From assembly GCF_001854125.1 (NCBI RefSeq), contig NZ_CP017715.1, positions 2,046,001 to 2,110,000 of the forward strand: 64,000 nt of DNA, given 5' to 3'. Both the position numbers and the translations under genes were made by a program. The notes under the pieces are model-generated. The model was not told the DNA's origin, searched no databases, and worked only from the letters and a program-made list of their open reading frames with translations. Below, one piece after another: positions 1-9,342 of this stretch (the stretch's first letter is position 1; every line of letters begins with the position of its first letter). Source of the stretch: Marinobacter salinus (GTDB lineage Bacteria; Pseudomonadota; Gammaproteobacteria; Pseudomonadales; Oleiphilaceae).

Positions 1-309
1 CGCCACGCCATCAATATCCTGAGGGTCGGGCTTAGCCCCAGTAACGAGATGCGGGTTTACTTCTTCAACCCCAATAACGACAGCGGCCAGGACTGGGGCC
101 AGGGCATTACCTGCTCCACTCAGGGCCACGGCGAATTTCGCGGCGAAGCCTCGCTGCCCATTGCAGAATTCACCTCCCGCCTGTATGCATTCCATTACGA
201 CACCCTGGAGCTGGGAGACCTATCGGCCATACCGGATGAGGAAGTTTCACGTATCATGGAGCTTGGCAACGCCAGCTGGGCCGCATCACCTGAGACACCG
301 CCGCACTGA
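1..309 (+). CDS. C-terminal part of an unrecognised protein
   Basis: The reading frame is open from the first base of the window, through an in-frame ATG at 49, to the TGA at 307-309, so this is probably the 3' end of a longer gene that begins outside the window. About 102 residues are visible. They are soluble and rich in Asp, Glu, Gly and Ser, with no membrane segment and no motif I can name. The visible ATG at 49 has no good ribosome binding site, which supports the view that the true start is further upstream. Function unknown. Confidence 0.6.
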   Translation, partial: RHAINILRVGLSPSNEMRVYFFNPNNDSGQDWGQGITCSTQGHGEFRGEASLPIAEFTSRLYAFHYDTLELGDLSAIPDEEVSRIMELGNASWAASPETPPH

Positions 310-409
310 GGGCACACGGGAAAACGGCTAATCCTGCTGCCAAAACACAACTGCAACCAATTGTTCAGCGATTCCTGTTATTGTCAGCGTTCGCTCAAGA
401 GGATCATTT

Positions 410-619
410 ATGACAGAAGTACCCCAAAAACAGTCCGGAACCAGCGGCTACTCCTGGAAACTGTCCGCCGTTGCCGCAGTAGCAGCCGTCATTGGGGCCG
501 TGGTTACCTATGGTGAAGTATCACCGATCATCACCGGATTGATACTCCTCACGGCCGTCGGCTGGGGCTTTACGGCCAGGGATAATAAGCGTGGCGCAGA
601 AGAGGATCAGCGCACCTGA
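410..619 (+). CDS. Small two-helix membrane protein, unknown function
   Basis: A 69-residue protein preceded by a good ribosome binding site (AAGAGGA at about 397-403). After a polar 16-residue N-terminus there are two hydrophobic segments, roughly residues 17-34 (Ala/Val rich) and 38-54, followed by a charged tail (residues 57-69). This suggests an inner-membrane hairpin with both ends on the same side. I do not recognise a family. It stands alone between the partial gene upstream and the dioxygenase downstream. Confidence 0.6.
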   Translation: MTEVPQKQSGTSGYSWKLSAVAAVAAVIGAVVTYGEVSPIITGLILLTAVGWGFTARDNKRGAEEDQRT

Positions 620-800
620 GGTGCGCCTGGACGTACCCCGACAAGCGTGACACTGCAAAGCCTCAAACAAAAATCTGCCCGATTTTCTCCTCTCCCCCCA
701 TGTCAAAGTGAACGGCAACAAATCCATCAGGCAGGTTTGTGTTCAAAAAACTCACTGGGTTAGGCTGTCTATAAATCAACCAGCAAGGTGGCCTTCACCT

Positions 801-1880
801 ATGGGACAAACATCAGAAACATTCGGCGGCAGTGCAGCACCGACCATACCTCCGCTGGACCCTCACCGTGTTTCGCTGATCGAGCATGAAGGGTTAACAG
901 TCAAACAACTGTATCCCCTCGGCGTTGAGATCTATGGCGCGGATGTTCGCACCAGACTGCCCGAGCCTGTCATCGAAGCTTTGGAAAAAGAGATGGCGAA
1001 TCGGGGTTTTATCGTCTTCAAGCATCAACCGGATCTTTCACCCGATGAGCTGATTAATGCCAGCAAGTGGTGGGGCGCCCGCGAAATCCATTCCACCCAC
1101 GGCGTCCATCCTGCGACGCCCGAAAGGAACAGACACATCTTTCGCTGTTCGAACGACAGCCGCCACGGAATCCTTGGCGTTGGCCCCCAATGGCATAATG
1201 ATGGCAGCTTTGAAGCCGCGACGTTTTCGCATTCGGCGTATTACATGGCGCGTGCACCCGAGCATGGTGGCGGTACCCACTTTGCCCATCAGGGGGGAGC
1301 CTTTGATGCGCTGCCAGAGGAAAAACAGGAATTCTGGGAACGTCTTGTTTCGGTGAATTCGGCGTACAGCGTCACCCACCCCCTCGTACACACGCACCCC
1401 ATTTCCGGGCGCAAGAGCGTGTGGCTTCACTTGGGAATGACCGGTGCCATTCTCGAAAGACTGCCTGAGGACGGTGTACCTAACGACGAACTACAGAAAC
1501 AACCAGCCACCGCCGACAAATTTCGTTTACTGAATGAACATGAAATGAAGGCGCTTTTTAACGACTATAACGATCTGCTGAATAATTCTTTCGAAGAGGG
1601 ATACGGCATTCGTTATCACTACGACAATGGGGATCTGCTCTTCATTGATAACTGGGCAGTTGCTCACAGAGCCTCACCTGAAGCCCACATGCCGGCCGAA
1701 CAGCAGGGCTTGAGAATAATGGATCGTGTCACCATCAAAGCAAGGCAGGAGTTAGCTCCCCACTTTGGCTTACCCACGTACATCAATATGGCTGGCCCGC
1801 ATCCATTCAATAAAGATGGCGTCTGGCAAGCTGGTGGCGTGGGGTTTCGTTGGAAAGACGACATCCGTATGCAAAACTGA
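801..1880 (+). CDS. TauD/TfdA-family Fe(II)/2-oxoglutarate dioxygenase
   Basis: Probable 359-residue cytoplasmic oxygenase of the TauD family, which oxidise small organic substrates with O2 and 2-oxoglutarate. The iron ligands of the facial triad are visible: H132-x-D134 in 'QWHNDGSF' and the distal H289 in 'WAVAHRASP', followed by an arginine (R305 or R309) that would bind the 2-oxoglutarate carboxylate. The frame is open from 708, but the first 31 residues of that longer version look unlike the family, so I chose ATG 801. Its Shine-Dalgarno sequence (AAGGTGG) is only moderate. Family known; substrate cannot be told from sequence. No obvious pathway partner is adjacent. Confidence 0.85.
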   Translation: MGQTSETFGGSAAPTIPPLDPHRVSLIEHEGLTVKQLYPLGVEIYGADVRTRLPEPVIEALEKEMANRGFIVFKHQPDLSPDELINASKWWGAREIHSTHGVHPATPERNRHIFRCSNDSRHGILGVGPQWHNDGSFEAATFSHSAYYMARAPEHGGGTHFAHQGGAFDALPEEKQEFWERLVSVNSAYSVTHPLVHTHPISGRKSVWLHLGMTGAILERLPEDGVPNDELQKQPATADKFRLLNEHEMKALFNDYNDLLNNSFEEGYGIRYHYDNGDLLFIDNWAVAHRASPEAHMPAEQQGLRIMDRVTIKARQELAPHFGLPTYINMAGPHPFNKDGVWQAGGVGFRWKDDIRMQN

Positions 1881-1944
1881 TCCTCAGGTTTTGTCCGGCG
1901 GCCAACTAAGTTAGAGTTGTGTTTCCAAACTTTTGAGCCCTGCC

Positions 1945-2766
1945 ATGAAAGCATGTCTGCCGTCTCACCTCACTTTGACCCTGGCGATTTGCCTGCTTTT
2001 ATGGACGGTCCAACCGGCAGTTGCAGAGACTGTGCTGCGTGTAGCCTATGAAGATAAAACCCAGTTCCCCTATTACATGGGTGACACCCAACAGGTTTTA
2101 GAGGAGCCCGGTGCCGCAGTTGAGTTGGTCAAGCTACTGGAGCAACGCATACCCGGTTTGCGGATCAAATTCAGCCGGTTTCCCTGGAAGCGATGCCTGG
2201 CCATGCTTGAAGCCGGCCAGGTGGATGGAGTATTTAATGCTTCCTACAGTTCAGGGCGCACCCGCATTGGCGAGTACCCATGGAAAGATGACCAGGTTGA
2301 TCCCTCCCGCCGCCTGACAACCATTAGCTACCACCTTTACGCTTTGCCGGGCGCCGCCCTCCGCTGGAACGGCGAGGCCTTCGGGACTTCCAACCTGGAG
2401 ATTGGCGCTCCCCTGGGGTACTCCATTGTGTCTGACCTGGAGAAACTTGGTGTCTCTGTGGTGAAGGTGCGCAGTTCCATGCAAAGCCTGCAATTGCTGA
2501 TCGCAAAACGAGTGGACGCTGTTGCCCTGCAGTCAGTAACCGCGGATTTTCTGTTGAACATAAACGCAGACAAACTGACCGGCATCGTCCGAATTGACCC
2601 GCCCCTGAAAACCAAACCCTACTACCTGATGCTTTCCCGGCAGTTCAAAGCGGCACACCCAGACCTCTCGGAACGGATCTGGGATGAGATTGGGAAGCTG
2701 AGAGAGGAGAAGCTGAATGCACTGTCGAGGTCCTATCTGGCAAAACCGGGAGCGGCTCACAGGTGA
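1945..2766 (+). CDS. Periplasmic solute-binding-like protein (SBP_bac_3 type)
   Basis: Secreted protein of about 273 residues with a clear signal peptide (residues 1-28, ending in 'QPAVAE'). The mature part starts 'TVLRVAYEDKTQFPYYMG', typical of family-3 extracellular solute-binding folds, and continues with the 'VDGVFNASYS' and 'APLGYSIVSDLEKLGV' blocks of the two-lobed fold. No permease or ATPase gene is adjacent, so it may be an orphan binding protein or a sensor-type relative rather than part of a local transporter. A TTG start at 1933 is possible in frame; ATG 1945 gives the better signal peptide. Confidence 0.75.
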   Translation: MKACLPSHLTLTLAICLLLWTVQPAVAETVLRVAYEDKTQFPYYMGDTQQVLEEPGAAVELVKLLEQRIPGLRIKFSRFPWKRCLAMLEAGQVDGVFNASYSSGRTRIGEYPWKDDQVDPSRRLTTISYHLYALPGAALRWNGEAFGTSNLEIGAPLGYSIVSDLEKLGVSVVKVRSSMQSLQLLIAKRVDAVALQSVTADFLLNINADKLTGIVRIDPPLKTKPYYLMLSRQFKAAHPDLSERIWDEIGKLREEKLNALSRSYLAKPGAAHR

Positions 2767-2867
2767 GCCGAAGGGCTCTTTACTGCCAGGGTTTAGTGGT
2801 CTTGGGCTGGTGCCCGGCGCATCTTCCACTACTATCAAGGTAAGTTGGCGCTAAAGAAGACGTTACC

Positions 2868-4352
2868 GTGGGACTGTCGATCAAAAAATCGGAATTTACG
2901 GCGGAAGAGTTTGAACGTTTTGCTGCCAAGGTCCGGACGGACCTTACAGCACTTACTCGTCTTCTGGAGCAGCCCGGCTTTGGTGAGGGAGAGAGCTCCA
3001 TTGGAGCCGAGGTCGAGTTCTACATCGTAAACCCTGATCTGCTAGTTCAACCCATCAACAAAGAAATCGCAGCCCGCGTTCAGGACCCCCAACTGACGGT
3101 TGAGCTCAACCGCTTCAATCTCGAATACAACCTCAGCCCCCAGGGTTTCAGGGGAGATCCGTTTGCCAGAACAGAGCAAGAGCTGCTCGCTGCCATCAGG
3201 CGAATCAACCAGCACGCCAAGCCACTAGGTGGGGAACTGGTACCGATAGGCATTCTGCCCACACTTCGCCAGTCCGATATGGGGGCGGAGGCGATGACAG
3301 ACGAACCCCGCTACCATGCTTTATCCAACGCGCTGCTCAAGCAACGGGGCCAGCCATTCAGCATCCATATTGGTGGCAACGATGTCATAGATCTGGAGGC
3401 AGACGACGTCTACATGGAAGGGGCCAATACTTCGTTCCAGCTGCACTGGCGTGTCCCCGCCCACCGTTTCGCCGATTATTTCAATGCGGTCCAGCTGGTC
3501 ACGCCGATTGCTCTGGCTCTGGCCAGCAATTCGCCCAGCCTGTTCGGCCACCACCTTTGGGACGAAACCCGGATCGCCCTGTTCAAGCAATCCATCGACA
3601 GCCGATCACCCAATCATAAAACCTGGCGCCACCCGCCAAGGGTCTATTACGGGAACGGCTGGGCACGCAACGCCTGGGAACTGTTTGCTGCGTCCGCATC
3701 ACTGTATCCCCCTATTATTCCCGTAATGTCGGATGAAGATCCCATGGACGTGATCGACCGTGGGGAAGTGCCGAAACTGGCCGAGCTGCGCCTGCACCAG
3801 GGAACCACATGGCCCTGGAACCGGGCCATCTTTGATCACACAGACGGAGGTCATCTACGCATCGAGATTCGCTCTATGCCGGCAGGTCCCACTGCCGTTG
3901 ATATGTGTGCGAACGGACTGTTCGTGATCGGGGCGGCGCTGGCGGTGCTCGATGACATCAGTCATCTGACGTCGATACTCCCCTTCCATTACACCGAACA
4001 CAATTTCTACCGCGCCGCCAAATATGGCATCGACGCAGAAATCATCTGGCCACACAAGGATCAGGTCCAGTTGCAGGATACGCCCCTGTTGACCGTGGCC
4101 CGTGAGCTGCTGCCCCGTGCCCGGGAAGCACTGAAACGAACAGCCGTCGACGAGACGGAAATTCACCGCCTCCTGGGAATCATCGAAGGCCGCATTGAAA
4201 CCGGCATGTCGGGCGCCCGGTGGCAGCGCCACATCACCGAGTCCTTGTTCAGAACCCTGAGTCCCGATGAGGCGTTCCGAAGTATGCTGTCTCTTTACAT
4301 GGCCAACCAGAAGACAAATAGGCCGCTCCATGAATGGACACTGTCACCGTGA
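2868..4352 (+). CDS. Glutamate-cysteine ligase-like (GCS2) carboxylate-amine ligase
   Basis: A 494-residue cytoplasmic enzyme of the GCS2/YbdK-like ATP-dependent carboxylate-amine ligase group. Seen: 'SSIGAEVEFYIVNPD' near residue 43 (the Glu-rich metal and glutamate-binding block), 'LEYNLSP' near residue 85, and a 'HLRIEIRSMPAGPTAVDMCAN' block around residue 330. Start is GTG 2868. The gene overlaps the next one, a zinc deacylase, by 19 bases, which implies coupled translation. The pair may make and hydrolyse an N-acylated or gamma-glutamyl compound. True GshA function is possible but less likely given the partner. Confidence 0.78.
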   Translation: MGLSIKKSEFTAEEFERFAAKVRTDLTALTRLLEQPGFGEGESSIGAEVEFYIVNPDLLVQPINKEIAARVQDPQLTVELNRFNLEYNLSPQGFRGDPFARTEQELLAAIRRINQHAKPLGGELVPIGILPTLRQSDMGAEAMTDEPRYHALSNALLKQRGQPFSIHIGGNDVIDLEADDVYMEGANTSFQLHWRVPAHRFADYFNAVQLVTPIALALASNSPSLFGHHLWDETRIALFKQSIDSRSPNHKTWRHPPRVYYGNGWARNAWELFAASASLYPPIIPVMSDEDPMDVIDRGEVPKLAELRLHQGTTWPWNRAIFDHTDGGHLRIEIRSMPAGPTAVDMCANGLFVIGAALAVLDDISHLTSILPFHYTEHNFYRAAKYGIDAEIIWPHKDQVQLQDTPLLTVARELLPRAREALKRTAVDETEIHRLLGIIEGRIETGMSGARWQRHITESLFRTLSPDEAFRSMLSLYMANQKTNRPLHEWTLSP

Positions 4353-5401
4353 GCAACTCGAACATTCTTGATTATCTGCATAACCCGTCGCCCCGAACGT
4401 TGGGCCGCTCACCCCTTGAGTGGCTGGACGGGCTGAGAAAGCCCACGGTTGTGCATGTTGCCGGTCGCGATCGCTCCCGTACCCGAGCCATGGCAACGCT
4501 TCTACACGGCAATGAGCCCTCGGGTCTGTTTGCGCTTCACCGGTGGCTACTGGAGCAGCACACACCCGAGGTCAACATGCTGTTTCTCCTCGGAGGAGTC
4601 TATCCGGCGAAGATTCCACCTGCGTTCTCGTTTCGCCAGCTGCCTGACGGGCTCGACCTCAACCGGTGTTTCAAAGAGCCTTTCGAGGGGGAAGAAGGTG
4701 CCATCGCACAAGCCATGCTGGCAGAGCTTCGCAAAGAGGAACCGGAATGCCTGCTGGACGTGCATAACACCTCAGGCACGGGCCCGGCTTTCGCCGTGAC
4801 CATCACCAATGACGCAGCGCATCAGGCGCTGACCTCGCTCTTTACCGACCGCCTCATAATGACGGATCTCCGGCTGGGTGCACTGATGGAATATTCTGAA
4901 CAGGAAGTGCCCACGGTCACCATCGAGTGTGGTGGAGCCCAAGATGACCAAGCTCATCAACTGGCGTACGAGGGCCTCGTTCGGTATGCCTCCAGACCCG
5001 ACGTGCTGTCGCTGGAAAAAGCGGAGTGGGACGTTGCCGTACTGCGAAATCCGATTCGGGTGGAGCTGGCGCCCGAAGCGACCATAGAATACCGCCTTGA
5101 GCCCAGCGGGCAGGCTGACCTCACGTTTCCGCCAGACATTGAACACCGCAATTTTGGGGTCGTTTCCCCGGATGAGCCGCTAGGATGGGTTGGAAAAAAA
5201 GGCCTTAGCGTACTCACAGCCATAAGCCACAACCGGACCGAGAACATGGAGCAGGTGCTTCGAGTCAGGGATGGCCAGATCTACCCCGCCCAGGCCATCA
5301 AAGCCTTTATGATTACCACCAACCCGATTATTGCGAAGAGTGACTGCCTGTTCTATGCGGTCAAAGCTACAGGCGAACCCATTTTTCAAGACCTCGTCTG
5401 A
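4334..5401 (+). CDS. Succinylglutamate desuccinylase/aspartoacylase-family zinc hydrolase
   Basis: A 355-residue M14-like metal hydrolase. Zinc ligands are visible as H58-G-N-E61 ('LLHGNEPSG') and H143 ('LLDVHNTSG'); the catalytic Glu is probably E198 in 'VTIECGG'. The 'LDLNRCF' segment (residues 107-113) matches the Asn-Arg substrate-carboxylate motif. It starts inside the 3' end of the GCS2-like gene, so both are translated as one unit. It probably cleaves an amide bond of an N-acyl amino acid or gamma-glutamyl compound. Exact substrate unknown. Confidence 0.82.
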   Translation: MDTVTVSNSNILDYLHNPSPRTLGRSPLEWLDGLRKPTVVHVAGRDRSRTRAMATLLHGNEPSGLFALHRWLLEQHTPEVNMLFLLGGVYPAKIPPAFSFRQLPDGLDLNRCFKEPFEGEEGAIAQAMLAELRKEEPECLLDVHNTSGTGPAFAVTITNDAAHQALTSLFTDRLIMTDLRLGALMEYSEQEVPTVTIECGGAQDDQAHQLAYEGLVRYASRPDVLSLEKAEWDVAVLRNPIRVELAPEATIEYRLEPSGQADLTFPPDIEHRNFGVVSPDEPLGWVGKKGLSVLTAISHNRTENMEQVLRVRDGQIYPAQAIKAFMITTNPIIAKSDCLFYAVKATGEPIFQDLV

Positions 5402-5465
5402 ACTCAGAGGAAAAGGCCATCCCCATGGACTATGCTCATTCGAGGACTGTTTGATGGAACCAAAT

Positions 5466-5885
5466 ATGAAACTCAGATACTCATTCTGCGTCTCTCTCCT
5501 GGTCTGTTTGCTGGCTTCACAATGGGTTGCCGCAGATGATATTACCCGCCGTGCCACGCGCCTGGAGCCTCTTGAGCTAAACGCGGCCGATGGGTTTTCA
5601 ATCAAGCGATACGAACTGGAGGCAGGCGTCTATTACCGCTGGCGTATCCAGAGCGACGGTCTTGAGGAGTATAAGTTGCTTGCGCCGGATTTTTTCCGGG
5701 AAAGCTGGATTGATCAGGTGGTTGTTGAAGGCCTTGAAGTGAAGCCGATGGGGTTGCATGCGGTCGAGTTTGATCGATCCGGACAAATGGACGTGTGGTT
5801 CGTTACTATCCGCCCCGGCACTTATCCATTTTACATTGAAGGTCTGGAGCGCCAGGGGTTCAGTGGAGAGTTTGTTGTTAAATGA
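5466..5885 (+). CDS. Secreted cupredoxin-like protein lacking copper ligands
   Basis: A 139-residue protein with a signal peptide (residues 1-23, 'MKLRYSFCVSLLVCLLASQWVAA'). The mature part is beta-rich and ends 'IRPGTYPFYIEGLERQGFSGEFVVK', which has the shape of the cupredoxin C-terminal hairpin, but the positions normally held by Cys, His and Met are Ile, Leu and Phe. I infer a cupredoxin-type fold without copper; this is not proven. I chose ATG 5466 for its signal peptide; ATG 5454 adds four residues. It overlaps the ankyrin gene by ATGA and lies close to the PQQ dehydrogenase locus. Confidence 0.62.
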   Translation: MKLRYSFCVSLLVCLLASQWVAADDITRRATRLEPLELNAADGFSIKRYELEAGVYYRWRIQSDGLEEYKLLAPDFFRESWIDQVVVEGLEVKPMGLHAVEFDRSGQMDVWFVTIRPGTYPFYIEGLERQGFSGEFVVK

Positions 5886-6793
5886 ATAAACGAAAACTGT
5901 GGTTGCTGGTTTCAGCTCTGGCCGTTCCCATGCCCGCGCCAGGCCAACCCGCCAGCCTCGTCTGCGAGGCCCTGGTTCAGAGATTGGAGCAATCCGCCGC
6001 TGCCCTTGAGGGGCGTCATTTGAATGAAGCCCTGTTTCAGGGGGCCGAGGTTAAATGCGAAGCGGTTGTCGCTGAGATGCTCGCCCGGGGCGCCTCGGTG
6101 GAGGCGCGCAATCGAAACGGGGAGTCAGCCCTTTCAGTCGCCGCGAAACGGGGGGCCATCGACGTGGCGTCCTTGCTGATTTCGGCAGGGGCCGACATTC
6201 ATCACCGGGATCTTTCCGGCGCGACACCTCTTTTATTGGCCGCCGAGGCGCGCCGAACCCGGATGGTAAAATACCTGCTTGAGGCCGGCGCAGACGTGAA
6301 CGTCCAAAACAAAAAGGGCGTGACAGCACTGGCTGCCGCTGCTTTTAACGGTGACTCGCGGATGGTCAGCCTGTTGCTTGATGCGGGCGCGGAACCGGAC
6401 AGACCGGACGAAAGCGGAAAGGTGGCGCTGATCTATGCTGCGGGCAAGGCCGATACCCGGATTGTGTCGCAGCTGCTGGCGGCGGGCGCCGATGCAGATG
6501 GCGTCTGGGGCAACGATCTGACTCCTTTAATGTGGGCCGCAGGCCATGCCAATGATGCGCCGCGATTGGTGGCAATCGAAACCGCTGGCCTGCTGCTGGA
6601 GGCTGGAGCTGACATTTCACGCGTGGACAACCGGGGCCGCGACGCCCTGATGATTGCCGCAAGCCGGGGGCATACCCGGATGGCCCGTTTTCTTATCGAC
6701 AAAGGGGCGAAAACGGCCAGGAAAGATCGATCCGGCAAAAGCGCCTATGACCTCGCCACCAATGATGAACTACGCGCGCTCCTGGCCCGGTAA
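5882..6793 (+). CDS. Secreted ankyrin-repeat protein
   Basis: A 303-residue protein with an N-terminal signal sequence (about residues 1-22, 'MNKRKLWLLVSALAVPMPAPGQ') followed by ankyrin repeats from about residue 60 to the end. At least six repeats are visible through the recurring 'G.TPL..AA..G...V..LL.AGAD' pattern, for example 'SGATPLLLAAEARRTRMVKYLLEAGADVN'. Ankyrin repeats bind proteins. The location suggests a periplasmic partner or chaperone role for the neighbouring quinoprotein system, but this is inference. ATGA overlap with the upstream gene shows coupled translation. Confidence 0.85.
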   Translation: MNKRKLWLLVSALAVPMPAPGQPASLVCEALVQRLEQSAAALEGRHLNEALFQGAEVKCEAVVAEMLARGASVEARNRNGESALSVAAKRGAIDVASLLISAGADIHHRDLSGATPLLLAAEARRTRMVKYLLEAGADVNVQNKKGVTALAAAAFNGDSRMVSLLLDAGAEPDRPDESGKVALIYAAGKADTRIVSQLLAAGADADGVWGNDLTPLMWAAGHANDAPRLVAIETAGLLLEAGADISRVDNRGRDALMIAASRGHTRMARFLIDKGAKTARKDRSGKSAYDLATNDELRALLAR

Positions 6794-6817
6794 CACCCGT
6801 TCATGCGGGTGCCTGTC

Positions 6818-7381
6818 TCAAAGATCGCCAAGATAACGGGCAAGCGCTTCGATCTCTTCATCCTCAACCTTTTTCATGACGCTTATCTTGGCGGCCGCGT
6901 TGAGTCGAACCTCGTTCTTGAGATCCTTCATCGTTTGCTCAAGGTAGCCAGGCTGTTGTCCGGCTGCACGTGGAATCCGACTATCGCCCTGCCATTCGCC
7001 GTGACAGGCACTGCATTGGCCGCGGGACATAGCTCGCTGTGCCAATTGAGCATCACCCTCCTGAGCCTCGGTCTGAATCATGGGCCATGACTTCTCTGAA
7101 AAATACTGGGCCAGCGCCTTCATCTGGCTACGTTCAAACTGTGCAGCCATGGGGCTCATGATGTCGTTTGCGCGTCGCTCTGCAGCGTAATCCTTGAGCT
7201 GGGTGTACAGGTAGAAAAACTCCTGGCCATGAATGATCGGGATTGCCGGATCTGACGGCACCCCTTCAGCACCGTGACAGGCCGCACACTGGCCGGCTGC
7301 CGCCTCGACATCAAACTCTGCTTCTGCATGGACAGCCCCTGTTGCCAGGAGCGCCGCAAGTAGAACGAAAGCAATTTTCAT
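6818..7381 (-). CDS. Periplasmic diheme cytochrome c (c4-like), partner of the PQQ dehydrogenase
   Basis: A 187-residue exported cytochrome. Signal peptide residues 1-19; two haem-binding motifs, CAACH (C32-C35-H36) and CSACH (C123-C126-H127), each in a roughly 85-residue class I domain, so the protein has the two-domain c4 plan. Met residues such as those in 'DIMSPMAAQ' could be axial ligands. ATG 7381 is preceded by AGGA and gives a good signal peptide. It follows the PQQ dehydrogenase by 66 bases on the same strand, so it probably accepts electrons from it in place of a cytochrome cL. Confidence 0.88.
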   Translation of the reverse strand: MKIAFVLLAALLATGAVHAEAEFDVEAAAGQCAACHGAEGVPSDPAIPIIHGQEFFYLYTQLKDYAAERRANDIMSPMAAQFERSQMKALAQYFSEKSWPMIQTEAQEGDAQLAQRAMSRGQCSACHGEWQGDSRIPRAAGQQPGYLEQTMKDLKNEVRLNAAAKISVMKKVEDEEIEALARYLGDL

Positions 7382-7447
7382 AAAGGCTTTTCCTGTCAGA
7401 AAAAAGAGTGGGCACATGGCCCACTCCTGGTTTTGCATGACGGTTGG

Positions 7448-9154
7448 TCAGTCGGCCAACGTAAAAGCAATGATGTTGTTGCCGCGCTTATAGTTCAGCT
7501 GAGCGTTACCGCCAGCGCCCACAACAATGTATTGCTTGCCTTCCACTGTGTAGCTGGAAGGAGGCGCATTTACACCGGCGCCGGCCTGGAAGCGCCACAG
7601 TTCTGAGCCATTCTTTGAGTCATAGGCCTTGAACAGCCCATTGCCCTCACCCGTGAACAGCAGCCCACCGGCTGTGGCCAGAACGCCGCCGATCATCGGC
7701 TGGGCGGTACGGACCTGCCAGGAGATCTTGCCGGTGTCGTAATCTACCGCAGTGACATTGCCCCACTGCTGTTCGTCAGGGATGACGTCAAAGGAGCCGC
7801 CAAGCCACAGCTTGCCCTCAGGATAAGGCGTTGAGCGTACGGTGTAGGTCATGGGCTGATGCAGGTTGATCGCATAGCTCAGACGCTCGGTAGGGTCGAT
7901 CGCCATGGGTGACCATTCAACGCCGCCGTTGGCGCCGGGCAGCATACGCGCACCGTCTGCTGTCGGAAGTGTCCACATATCCTCTTGTGGAACCATGGCC
8001 TCCGAGAATCGGATCATCGAGCAATCACTCGCCTTATTAACGTACACGTGACCGGTTTTTCCGCCGTGCAGGATACCTTTGACATCCTTGCCGTTGGCGT
8101 CCTTCACCGTTGTGATGATTGGCGGTGATACCGAGTCCAGATCCCAGACATCGTGCGGGATGTACTGGAAGTGACAGACATATTCGCCGGTGTCCAGATT
8201 CACCGCGACCAGGCTGTCCGTGTAGAGGTTGTCGCCAGGACGCAGGGAACCGTCCAGATCCGGGGAGGGGTTGCCAACCACGAAGTAGACTGTGTTGGTT
8301 TCAAGGTCTACCGCGGGGTTCTGCCATACGCCGCCACCCAGCGTCTCATACGGGTCGCCCAGTTCTTTAAGGGCCGCCTTTTCCGCTTCGATATCGCGAT
8401 GCATGTCGCGGCCAGTGGCGTCGTGTGTCGCCCATACACCAACCGAGTCTTCTGCAGTCGTATTGAACGTCCAGAGCAGCTCGCCGGTTTCGGTGTCAAA
8501 AGCCTTAACGAAGCCACGAATGCCGTATTCGCCGCCGTTGGTACCGATCAGCACTTTTCCGTTCACGACGGAGGGCGCCATGGTTTCGGAATAACCAAAC
8601 TCCGGATCGGCGATCTGGGTCGACCAGACCTGTTTGCCGGTTCTGGCATCAAGTGCAACAAGTTGTGCATCCAGCGTGCCCATGAATACCTTATTGCCAT
8701 GGACGGCTACGCCGCGGTTGTTAGGGCCGCAGCAATACGTGGTGATCGGCCCCATGTCGTGCTTGTAGTGCCAGATTTCCTCACCGGTCCGTGCGTTAAG
8801 CGCATAGACATGGTTAAAGGAAGTGGTCACGTACATGATGCCATTGACCACGATGGGCGAGGTTTCCAGCGAAGCCACGACTTCGGTCTGGAATATCCAG
8901 GCCGGACGTAGCTTGTCAACGTTTTCGGTGTTGATCTGGCTCGCCGGGTAGTACCGGGTCTGCTCGTAATTGCCATTGGTGTGAAGGAAGTTGTTGCCGT
9001 CGCCGGCGGCGCGAGTAAGCATGCGTTGGTCGACGTTTCGAAGGTCGCCGTAGTATGAACTGTCGGAGGTTTCTTCCTGCGCCTGCGCAGTTGCCTGAAA
9101 AAGGCCTGCAAGCGTGAGCATTACCACGGTTGCAGTGAGTCTGTTAACGATCAT
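7448..9154 (-). CDS. PQQ-dependent alcohol dehydrogenase, lanthanide-type D-x-D signature
   Basis: A 568-residue periplasmic quinoprotein (signal peptide about residues 1-25) with an eight-bladed propeller shown by repeated '[11 protein letters not shown]' tryptophan-docking motifs. It oxidises alcohols or aldehydes with PQQ. Visible active-site features: vicinal cysteines C141-C142; probable metal ligands E209 ('GGEYGIRG') and N295; catalytic D338 followed by D340 in 'HDVWDLDS'. In this family a second Asp two residues after the catalytic one marks lanthanide-using enzymes such as XoxF and PedH, whereas calcium enzymes have a smaller residue there. AAAGGAG precedes ATG 9154. Alcohol substrate not predictable. 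Confidence 0.92.
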   Translation of the reverse strand: MIVNRLTATVVMLTLAGLFQATAQAQEETSDSSYYGDLRNVDQRMLTRAAGDGNNFLHTNGNYEQTRYYPASQINTENVDKLRPAWIFQTEVVASLETSPIVVNGIMYVTTSFNHVYALNARTGEEIWHYKHDMGPITTYCCGPNNRGVAVHGNKVFMGTLDAQLVALDARTGKQVWSTQIADPEFGYSETMAPSVVNGKVLIGTNGGEYGIRGFVKAFDTETGELLWTFNTTAEDSVGVWATHDATGRDMHRDIEAEKAALKELGDPYETLGGGVWQNPAVDLETNTVYFVVGNPSPDLDGSLRPGDNLYTDSLVAVNLDTGEYVCHFQYIPHDVWDLDSVSPPIITTVKDANGKDVKGILHGGKTGHVYVNKASDCSMIRFSEAMVPQEDMWTLPTADGARMLPGANGGVEWSPMAIDPTERLSYAINLHQPMTYTVRSTPYPEGKLWLGGSFDVIPDEQQWGNVTAVDYDTGKISWQVRTAQPMIGGVLATAGGLLFTGEGNGLFKAYDSKNGSELWRFQAGAGVNAPPSSYTVEGKQYIVVGAGGNAQLNYKRGNNIIAFTLAD

Positions 9155-9342
9155 CTTTTGACTCCTTTCGTGAAAGAGCGTTGGCCAGTCGTTTTTTTTG
9201 TTCTAGCATGATTGATACTAGTTCAACCACAGGCCGCAGCCAGCGATCGTTATATCGAAAGAGCGCAAGGGCGACGTTTTTAGGCCGAGCCGATACTTCC
9301 ACTATTAGCGTCGCGCTTTTACGCCGCATCAAAGGAGTTTCA
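9155..9342. promoter_or_regulatory. Divergent promoter region between PQQ dehydrogenase and beta-propeller genes
   Basis: This 188-base stretch lies between two divergent starts, each with a strong AAAGGAG site. Both promoters of the PQQ locus must be here. I see no clear operator. A long open frame on the plus strand (from 9181) crosses it but lacks a signal peptide and is not a better start for the beta-propeller gene. Confidence 0.45.

Noticed and set aside
8153..8911. A 252-codon open frame on the plus strand inside the PQQ dehydrogenase gene
   Set aside because: Shadow frame created by GC-rich third positions; the minus-strand quinoprotein is unambiguous.
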